From Micrococcales bacterium (GTDB lineage Bacteria; Actinomycetota; Actinomycetes; Actinomycetales; Dermatophilaceae), in contig JAKDLQ010000056.1 in assembly GCA_030452775.1 (NCBI GenBank), forward strand, positions 1-11,056: 11,056 nt of DNA, read 5' to 3'. A model generated the notes under the pieces. It worked only from the letters and a program-made list of their open reading frames with translations. It did no database searches and had not been told where the DNA came from. Position 1 is the first letter of the stretch, and each line of letters starts with the position of its first letter. Position numbers and translations under genes: made by a program. Of the stretch, positions 5,428 to 11,056 are shown one piece after another.

Positions 5428-8028
5428 GTGAAGGCTATCCGTCGCTTCAGTGTCCGCATTGTCCTGCCCCCCCGCATCGAGGGCCTCGGCGAGCTCGCCA
5501 GCAACCTGCGTTGGTCCTGGCACCCGCCGACCCGGGACCTCTTCGAGAGCATCAGTCCCGCGAAGTGGGCAGCCGCCAAGGAGGACCCGGTGAAGTTGCT
5601 GTCGCGACTGTCGACCCATGAGCTGGGCGCCCTCGCGGCCGACGACGACTTCGTCGCCGAGGTCCTCGAGGCCGGCAAGGACCTGCACCGCTATCTCACC
5701 GATGAGCGCTGGTATCAGACGTGGAGCCGCGAGCAGGAGGCTGCCGGTCAGGCCGCCCCCGCCGCCATCGCCTACTTCAGCCCCGAGTTCGGGATCACCT
5801 CCGTGCTGCCGCAGTACTCCGGCGGCCTCGGCATCCTCGCCGGCGACCACCTCAAGTCGGCCTCCGACCTCGGCGTGCCGATCGTCGGTGTCGGGCTCTT
5901 CTACAAGACCGGCTACTTCAAGCAGGCCTTGAGCCGAGACGGCTGGCAGCTGGAGACCTATCCCGTGCTCGACCCCGACGGCCTGCCGCTCTCGCTGCTG
6001 CGTGAGGAGGACGATACGCCGGCGATCGTCTCGATCGCCCTGCCGGCCGGTCGGCTGCTGCGCGCTCAGGTGTGGAAGGCGCAGGTCGGCCGGGTCTCGC
6101 TGCTGCTGCTCGACTCCGACGTGGCCGGCAACGACGAGCAGACCCGCGGGGTGACCGAGTCGCTCTACGGCGGTAGCGGTGACACGAGACTGGAGCAGGA
6201 GCTGCTCCTTGGTATCGGCGGCGTCCGCGCGCTGCGTCTGTGGTCCCGGCTCACCGGGGCTGCGCCCCCTGAGGTCTACCACTCCAACGAGGGCCATGCC
6301 GGGTTCCTCGGGATCGAGCGGATCACCGAGCTCGTCCGTGACCACAGACTGTCCTTCGACGAGGCCCTGGAGGCTGTTCGCGCATCGACGGTCTTCACGA
6401 CACACACCCCGGTGCCGGCCGGTATCGATCGGTTTGACGCGGCCAAGATCAACCTGTTCTTCGGTGGCTCCTGCGCCATCCCCGGCGTCCCCGTCGAGCG
6501 GCTGCTCGCTCTCGGAGCCGAGGACTACGAGGGCGGTACCCCGGGGGTGTTCAACATGGCGATCATGGGCCTGCGGCTCGCCCAGCGCGCCAACGGCGTC
6601 TCACGGTTGCACGGGGTGGTCAGCCGCGAGATGTTCGAGGGCCTCTGGCCGGGCTTCGAGGACGCCGAGATCCCGATCACGAGCATCACCAATGGCGTCC
6701 ATGCGCCGACGTGGGTCGATCGGGCCGTCTACGACCTGGCGATCAAGCACCTGGGCACCATCGACGTGGCCGGTGACGACGCGTGGGAGCGGATCGACTC
6801 CGTCCCCGCCGAGGACATCTGGGCGACCAAGCGGGAGATGCGCGCCAAACTGGTGCGGGACGTGCGGAGGCGAGTCCGGTCCTCCTGGATGAGGCGTGGC
6901 TCGGCCGATGCGGAGCTGGGCTGGATCGACGACGTGCTCGACCCTGACGTGCTGACCATCGGCTTTGCCCGCCGGGTGCCGACCTACAAGCGGCTGACCC
7001 TGATGCTCAGGGACCCGGAACGACTGAAGAGCCTGCTGCTTCATCCGGAGCGCCCGATCCAGGTCGTCATCGCCGGCAAGTCGCACCCCGCCGACGAGAC
7101 CGGCAAGCGGCTCATCCAGGAGATGGTTCGCTTCGCCGACGACCCAGAGGTGCGCCACCGCATCGTCTTCCTGCCCAACTACGACATCGCGATGGCCCAG
7201 CACCTCTATCCGGGATGCGACATCTGGCTCAACAACCCGCTTCGCCCACTCGAAGCGTGCGGCACGTCGGGGATGAAGGCGGCCCTCAACGGTGGGCTCA
7301 ACCTCTCGATCCTCGACGGCTGGTGGGACGAGTGGTTCGACGGGCGCAACGGCTGGGCGATTCCCACCGCCGACGGTGTCGATGATCCGGATCGCCGCGA
7401 CGACATCGAGGCGTCGGTCCTCTACGACCTCATCGAGAACGACGTCGCGGCCGACTTCTATGACCGGGACGTTGACGGACTGCCGCAGGGTTGGATCGCG
7501 ATGATGTCCCATACCCTGAAGACGCTCGGCCCCAAGGTGCTGGCCAGCCGGATGGTGCAGGAATATACCGAGCAGCTCTACCGGCCGGCGGCGAACGCCG
7601 GGCGGGCGCTGGGCGGAGCCGAGTTCAAGGGCGCCCGGGAGCTTGCCGAGTACAAGCGCAGGGTGCGCGCCGCGTGGCCCGACCTCAAGGTCGATCACGT
7701 CGAGCCGTCGGGCCTGTCGGACTCGCCGCAGATCGGTGACACGCTTCACGTCCACGCCTACGTCAACCTCGCCGGCCTCAGCCCCGAGGACGTCGAGGTC
7801 CAGATCGTGCACGGGCGGGTGTCCGACACCGATGAGCTGTACGAGACCGAGTCGGTCCCCTTGGAGTTCGTCGATGGCCACGACGGCGGCCGGTATCAGT
7901 TCGCGGGAGAGCAGGCCCTGACCCGCACCGGCTCGTTCGGATACAGCATTCGCGTCGTGCCCAAGCACTCGTTGCTCGCGACGCAGGCTGAGCTCGGCCT
8001 CGCTCGTACCGCCTCGGCCTCCGCCTGA
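5428..8028 (+). CDS. glgP: Alpha-glucan (glycogen) phosphorylase, actinobacterial type
   Basis: Predicted 866-aa GT35 enzyme that uses phosphate to release glucose-1-phosphate from non-reducing ends of alpha-1,4-glucan, with covalently bound pyridoxal phosphate. It belongs to the alpha-glucan family phosphorylases that carry an extra N-terminal domain (DUF3417-like; LASNLRWSWHPPTRDLF, residues 22-38). Further motifs are YFSPEFG (116-122), SGGLGILAGDHLKSASDLG (131-149), SNEGHAGF, TNGVHAPTW, FARRVPTYKR and the cofactor site EACGTSGMKAALNGG with the PLP lysine at K617. A C-terminal beta-rich segment ends near RVVPKHSLLATQAELGL. The GTG at 5428 is preferred to the ATG at 5416 because relatives start MKAIRRF and because the ATG lies in the candidate -10. 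Divergent from the GlgE operon and convergent with glgX, it supplies the breakdown side of the locus. No frameshift or missing key residue was seen. Confidence 0.95.
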   Translation: MKAIRRFSVRIVLPPRIEGLGELASNLRWSWHPPTRDLFESISPAKWAAAKEDPVKLLSRLSTHELGALAADDDFVAEVLEAGKDLHRYLTDERWYQTWSREQEAAGQAAPAAIAYFSPEFGITSVLPQYSGGLGILAGDHLKSASDLGVPIVGVGLFYKTGYFKQALSRDGWQLETYPVLDPDGLPLSLLREEDDTPAIVSIALPAGRLLRAQVWKAQVGRVSLLLLDSDVAGNDEQTRGVTESLYGGSGDTRLEQELLLGIGGVRALRLWSRLTGAAPPEVYHSNEGHAGFLGIERITELVRDHRLSFDEALEAVRASTVFTTHTPVPAGIDRFDAAKINLFFGGSCAIPGVPVERLLALGAEDYEGGTPGVFNMAIMGLRLAQRANGVSRLHGVVSREMFEGLWPGFEDAEIPITSITNGVHAPTWVDRAVYDLAIKHLGTIDVAGDDAWERIDSVPAEDIWATKREMRAKLVRDVRRRVRSSWMRRGSADAELGWIDDVLDPDVLTIGFARRVPTYKRLTLMLRDPERLKSLLLHPERPIQVVIAGKSHPADETGKRLIQEMVRFADDPEVRHRIVFLPNYDIAMAQHLYPGCDIWLNNPLRPLEACGTSGMKAALNGGLNLSILDGWWDEWFDGRNGWAIPTADGVDDPDRRDDIEASVLYDLIENDVAADFYDRDVDGLPQGWIAMMSHTLKTLGPKVLASRMVQEYTEQLYRPAANAGRALGGAEFKGARELAEYKRRVRAAWPDLKVDHVEPSGLSDSPQIGDTLHVHAYVNLAGLSPEDVEVQIVHGRVSDTDELYETESVPLEFVDGHDGGRYQFAGEQALTRTGSFGYSIRVVPKHSLLATQAELGLARTASASA

Positions 8029-8046
8029 TACTGTCCTGGTCTCGTC

Positions 8047-10224
8047 TCAGCCGGGGCCCGAGGACCCTGCGGGTCCTGCGGGCGTCCTGGTCCGCCAGAT
8101 CTGCATCGAGGACGGACCCATCGTCACGTCGGCCCCTGCCGCGACCGGCTCGCCCGGGGGGGCGGGTCGCTCGTGCGTGCTGTCCCACAACAGCTCGTAT
8201 GCCGCTGAGCGAGGCGACGGCGCCAGCGTGACCTCGGCCGCCCACGCGCTTCCGTTGAGGACGAGCAGCACGCAGTGGTGACCGAGCGAGGAGCCGACCC
8301 CGTTGAAGAGCGCCTGGAGCACGTCGACCGTGGGCCCGTCCCAGCGCTGACGCATCGGCTCGCCGTCGCCGCCGTACCAGGAGAGGTCTGCCACCCCGTC
8401 GGCGTCGATCGGCCGGCCGGTGAAGAACCGCCGCTGACGCAGCACCGGATGCTCGCGCCGAAGCCGGGCCAGGTGCTTGGTCGTCTCGATGAGATCCTGC
8501 TGCCAGGGCTCGAAATCCCATGAGTACCAGGAGATGTCGTTGTCCTGGGTGTACGGATTGTTGTTGCCGCGCTGGCTCCGGCCGAACTCGTCACCGCCGC
8601 CGAGCATCGGCACGCCCGTCGACAAGAGCACAGTGCCGAGCAGGTTGCGCATCGACCGGCGTCGAGCCGTGTTGATGGCCAGGTCCTGCGTCGGTCCCTC
8701 GACGCCGTGATTCCATGACCTGTTGTCATCGGTCCCGTCGAGTCCGTCCTGGCCGTTGGCCTCGTTGTGCTTGACGTCATAGCTGGTGAGGTCCGCGACG
8801 GTGAACCCATCATGCGCGGTGACGAAGTTGATCGAGGCGAGCGGCCCTCGGCCGGACGCGTCGAAAAGGTCCTGAGATCCGGCGAGGCGGGTCGCCAGGT
8901 CGCGGACTCCGTGACCGGTGTCGCCCCTGGACGAGGCGGCCAGGTCGCGGAGCCAGAAGGTGCGCACCGTGTCGCGATAGCGGTCGTTCCACTCGGAGAG
9001 CGGCGTCGGGAACTGCCCGGTCCGCCAACCGCCCGGCCCGACGTCCCAGGGCTCGGCGATGAGCTTGACGCGAGACAGGACCGGATCGGCACGCACGGCG
9101 GCCAGGAAAGGGTGAGCCGGGTCGTAGCCGCCGTCGCGTCCGCGGGCGAGGGCGACCGCGAGGTCGAAGCGGAAGCCATCGACGTGGCACTCCTGCACCC
9201 AGTAGCGCAACGAATCGAGAACCATTCCGGCAACGACCGGGTGCGTCAGGTCGGTGGTGTTGCCACAGCCCGTGACGTCGATGTCGTGTCCACGGGCATC
9301 GAGCCGGTAATAGGCCGGATTGTCGAGGCCACGCCACGACAGGGTGGTGCGAGCCTGGGACTGCTCGGCGGTGTGGTTGTAGACGACGTCGAGGATCACC
9401 TCGATCCCCGCCGCGTGCAGCGCCTGGACCATGCCCTTGAACTCGTCGAGGACGCCCTGGGGGTCAGCGGTGGACGCGTACGCCGCGTGCGGGGCAAAGA
9501 AGCCGAGCGTGTTGTAGCCCCAGTGGTTGGCCAGTCCGCGCTTCAGCAGGTCCGGCTCGTGGGTGAAGCTGTGCACCGGGAGGAGCTCGACCGCGGTGAC
9601 GCCGATGGAGCGCAGGTGCTCGATGAAGGCGGGACTGCACAGCCCGGCATACGTACCGCGCAGGTGTTCGGGGACCCCGGGGTGGGAGGCGGTCGCATTC
9701 TTGACGTGGACCTCGTAGATCAGCGTGTCGGTGAGGCAGGTGCGGGGCGGCGCGTCCGCGCCCCAGTCGAAGTCGTCACTGACGATGACACAGCGGGGGA
9801 GATACGGCGCCGAGTCGCGGTCGTCGGGAACCGTCAGGTCGCCGGTCAGATCTGGCCCCACCCGGTGACCGAAGAGGGCAGGGTCAAGACGCACCTCACC
9901 CTCGATCGCGCGGGCGTATGGGTCGAGAAGGAGCTTGGCGCTGTTGTAGCGCAGGGCCCGATCCGGTGCCCAGTTCCCGGAGGCTCGCATGGCATACCGC
10001 TGCCCGTGGGTGACTCCGGGGATCGTGTCGAACCACGCGCCGTGGGAGTGCTGGGTGAGCGGCACCCGCCGCTCGTGCTCCACGCCATCGTCGTCACGAT
10101 CGAAGAGGCAGACCTCGACGAAGGAGGCACGAGCGGCGTAGACGCAGAACCGCGCACCTCCGGGCACGAGCCGGGGTCCGAAATGCGGGGGGAGGCCCGA
10201 GGTGGCCGGCGACGCTGGGCACAT
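8047..10224 (-). CDS. glgX: Glycogen debranching enzyme GlgX (isoamylase-type)
   Basis: Predicted 725-aa cytosolic GH13 enzyme that hydrolyses alpha-1,6 branches, preferring the short stubs left by glycogen phosphorylase. An N-terminal CBM48-like domain (about 10-105) includes RYNSAKLLLDPYA (92-104). The barrel follows: IYEVHVKNATASHPG (169-183), DVVYNHTAEQ (279-288), the nucleophile in HVDGFRFDLA (D354), the acid/base in LIAEPWDVGPGGW (E391), the third carboxylate in VTAHDGFT (D472) and the GlgX signature DDNRSWNHGVEGPT (499-512). A C-terminal beta domain ends near SSMQIWRTR, then a Gly/Pro/Ser tail. The ATG at 10224 is chosen because the protein aligns with the family from there and a TANNNT hexamer sits 7 nt upstream. 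The frame stays open further upstream, but that part is opposite the ybjN gene. Some homologues are named isoamylase or TreX; the pairing with glgP favours GlgX. Confidence 0.94.
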   Translation of the reverse strand: MCPASPATSGLPPHFGPRLVPGGARFCVYAARASFVEVCLFDRDDDGVEHERRVPLTQHSHGAWFDTIPGVTHGQRYAMRASGNWAPDRALRYNSAKLLLDPYARAIEGEVRLDPALFGHRVGPDLTGDLTVPDDRDSAPYLPRCVIVSDDFDWGADAPPRTCLTDTLIYEVHVKNATASHPGVPEHLRGTYAGLCSPAFIEHLRSIGVTAVELLPVHSFTHEPDLLKRGLANHWGYNTLGFFAPHAAYASTADPQGVLDEFKGMVQALHAAGIEVILDVVYNHTAEQSQARTTLSWRGLDNPAYYRLDARGHDIDVTGCGNTTDLTHPVVAGMVLDSLRYWVQECHVDGFRFDLAVALARGRDGGYDPAHPFLAAVRADPVLSRVKLIAEPWDVGPGGWRTGQFPTPLSEWNDRYRDTVRTFWLRDLAASSRGDTGHGVRDLATRLAGSQDLFDASGRGPLASINFVTAHDGFTVADLTSYDVKHNEANGQDGLDGTDDNRSWNHGVEGPTQDLAINTARRRSMRNLLGTVLLSTGVPMLGGGDEFGRSQRGNNNPYTQDNDISWYSWDFEPWQQDLIETTKHLARLRREHPVLRQRRFFTGRPIDADGVADLSWYGGDGEPMRQRWDGPTVDVLQALFNGVGSSLGHHCVLLVLNGSAWAAEVTLAPSPRSAAYELLWDSTHERPAPPGEPVAAGADVTMGPSSMQIWRTRTPAGPAGSSGPG
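8061..8077. terminator. GC-rich hairpin at the convergent glgP/glgX ends
   Basis: AGGACCC-TGC-GGGTCCT is a perfect 7-bp stem with a 3-nt loop. It begins 33 nt after the glgP stop, where a terminator would be expected, but it lies inside the last codons of glgX, which encode a Gly/Pro/Ala/Ser-rich tail. No T-run follows on either strand, so it is at best a non-canonical terminator of the kind often invoked in actinobacteria. Confidence 0.35.
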
Positions 10225-10231
10225 GCGCCAC

Positions 10232-10237
10232 AGCCTA
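10232..10237 (-). promoter_or_regulatory. Putative -10 element of glgX (leaderless start)
   Basis: Minus strand TAGGCT fits TANNNT and is followed by 7 nt (GTGGCGC) and the glgX ATG at 10224. There is no Shine-Dalgarno in that interval. No clear -35 is seen. It shares an 81-bp divergent gap (10225-10305) with the ybjN promoter. Confidence 0.4.
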
Positions 10238-10270
10238 GGGGCGAGCAGTGCTGTCTCGGATACCTCGAAT

Positions 10271-10299
10271 GTGACTCGGCACCGGGGTGTCGTTACGGT
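10271..10299 (+). promoter_or_regulatory. Putative promoter of the ybjN-like gene (leaderless start)
   Basis: GTGACT (10271-10276, four of six matches to TTGACA) and TACGGT (10294-10299, TANNNT) are separated by 17 bp. The -10 ends 6 nt before the ATG at 10306, so the A of the ATG would be the first transcribed base. This is the best-formed promoter in the window. The GGGG just before the ATG is too close to act as a normal Shine-Dalgarno. Confidence 0.55.
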
Positions 10300-10305
10300 T
10301 GGGGC

Positions 10306-10827
10306 ATGACGGATCCGACTTCGCTTCCCAACTTCCAGCCTCACGTTCCCGCCGACCAGCCCAACGGCGCCGCGACCGAGGCTCCCGTGCGCGACCGCAT
10401 CCTCGGCGTCCTCAAGGGCCTCGAGGTCGAGGCCACGGTCGACAGCGACGGGGACCTCGAGTTCACGGTCAACGAGCAGACCCTCTTCGCCCGGGTGGCC
10501 GAGGGTGACCTGCCGCTCGTGCGCTTCTTCGGCCAGTGGCAGTTGCAAGAGCCCGTCTCGCCGGACCACAACGAGCGGCTGGCCCGCTGCAACGACCTGA
10601 CCCTGCAGCTCAACCTCGTCAAGCTGACGCTCGTCCAGGAGAGCCTCGTCGTCTCGGCGGAGCACGTCATCACGCCCAACGCCGACCTCGACGTGCTCGT
10701 CCCGCTCTCGATCAACCACATCCTGCAGAGCGTCCAGTTCTTCTTCCAGTCGTGGCTGCCGCTCGACGAGGACGGTCAGCCGATCGTCCCTGGCCAGGAC
10801 GGCGCCTCCGAGCAGGCGCAGAGCTGA
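10306..10827 (+). CDS. YbjN domain-containing protein (function unknown)
   Basis: Predicted 173-aa acidic, soluble protein without signal peptide or membrane segment. After a Pro/Ala/Asn-rich tail (1-26), residues about 27-153 resemble the YbjN family, whose fold is like that of type III secretion chaperones: a helix (VRDRILGVLKGLEVEA, 28-43), a strand pair around LEFTVNEQTLFARV (51-64), RFFGQWQL (73-80), a helix with NERLARCNDLTLQLNLVKL (89-107), then LVVSAEHVI (114-122) and a C-terminal helix INHILQSVQFFFQSWL (136-151). A short acidic, Gln-rich tail follows. No catalytic motif is seen and a general role is not established; the E. coli member has been linked to stress and motility. Its stop overlaps the start of the next gene (TGATG), so the two are probably co-translated. 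The ATG was chosen for the promoter and because the frame's upstream extension lies opposite glgX. Confidence 0.8.
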   Translation: MTDPTSLPNFQPHVPADQPNGAATEAPVRDRILGVLKGLEVEATVDSDGDLEFTVNEQTLFARVAEGDLPLVRFFGQWQLQEPVSPDHNERLARCNDLTLQLNLVKLTLVQESLVVSAEHVITPNADLDVLVPLSINHILQSVQFFFQSWLPLDEDGQPIVPGQDGASEQAQS

Positions 10828-11056
10828 TGGGCGAGTTCGTCCGGCTCGAGGTTGCGGGCGGAATCGGCACGATCCGTCTCGACCGCCCTAAGATGAACGC
10901 GCTCAACGTCCAGGTCCAGGAGGAGATCCGCGAGGCCGCCCTGGCCGCCTCGGCCGCCACCGACGTCAAGGCCGTCATCGTCTACGGCGGCGACAAGGTC
11001 TTCGCCGCCGGAGCGGACATCAAACAGATGCAGGACATGTCCTACACCGACATGGT
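10827..11056 (+). CDS. Enoyl-CoA hydratase/isomerase family protein (5' part)
   Basis: The first 76 residues of a crotonase-fold protein; the rest lies beyond the window. The N-terminus follows the family closely: FVRLEVAGGIGTIRLDRP (4-21), MNALN (23-27), and VFAAGADIKQM (58-68), which holds the CoA-binding/oxyanion-hole AGADIK. Members hydrate or isomerise acyl-CoA intermediates, typically in fatty-acid or branched-chain amino-acid breakdown; the catalytic glutamates lie further on, so the reaction cannot be named here. The ATG shares its A with the ybjN stop (TGATG), and no strong Shine-Dalgarno precedes it, pointing to coupled translation. There is no evident link to the glycogen genes. 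Confidence 0.88.
   Translation, partial: MGEFVRLEVAGGIGTIRLDRPKMNALNVQVQEEIREAALAASAATDVKAVIVYGGDKVFAAGADIKQMQDMSYTDM

Noticed and set aside
6601..7968. A 455-codon open frame on the minus strand opposite glgP
   Set aside because: It is the complement of conserved glgP codons, shows no recognisable motif, and has the composition expected of a mirror frame.
10255..10279. Three CTCG repeats in the glgX/ybjN gap as regulator sites
   Set aside because: The unit is four bases, the spacings differ (9 and 11 bp), and the motif is frequent across the window.
8767..10827. A very long open frame on the plus strand running through glgX and into the ybjN-like gene
   Set aside because: Only its last 173 codons, from the ATG at 10306, look like a real protein. 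The rest is antisense to glgX, with a composition rich in Arg, Gly, Val and Asp that is typical of shadow frames in GC-rich DNA.

Overview
The window is about 11 kb of very GC-rich, densely coding DNA with GTG starts and codons mostly ending in G or C, typical of an actinobacterium. The protein sequences read most like Micrococcales (for example Intrasporangiaceae-type soil or water organisms), but that placement is inference. No mobile element, CRISPR array, tRNA or rRNA was seen, and no gap between genes exceeds about 125 bp.

Layout. Positions 1-5305, minus strand: the GlgE-pathway operon, transcribed leftward as glgE - treS - mak - start of a further gene, almost certainly glgB. Genes are separated by 5 nt or overlap by 1-4 nt. 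Positions 5306-5427: a short divergent control region. Positions 5428-8028, plus strand: glgP, an alpha-glucan phosphorylase. Positions 8047-10224, minus strand: glgX, a debranching enzyme, convergent with glgP and 18 bp away. Positions 10225-10305: a second short divergent control region. Positions 10306-11056, plus strand: a YbjN-domain protein translationally coupled to an enoyl-CoA hydratase/isomerase that runs off the window.

How the genes work together. TreS interconverts trehalose and maltose. Mak phosphorylates maltose with ATP to maltose-1-phosphate. GlgE transfers maltosyl units from it to a growing alpha-1,4-glucan, and GlgB (only its first codons are here) adds alpha-1,6 branches. 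GlgP and GlgX take the polymer apart: GlgP releases glucose-1-phosphate from non-reducing ends and GlgX removes the short branches that stall it. The locus therefore carries both a trehalose-to-glycogen route and glycogen breakdown, with all visible catalytic residues intact. The YbjN/crotonase pair has no obvious link to glycogen.

The most consistent regulatory pattern is that all four genes that begin a transcript (glgE, glgP, glgX, ybjN) lack a convincing Shine-Dalgarno sequence and have a TANNNT hexamer 6-7 nt before the start codon, as expected of leaderless mRNAs. The operon-internal mak and glgB have strong Shine-Dalgarno sequences. I found no clearly undescribed system; this is a well-known pathway in a recognisable arrangement, with some details worth checking.
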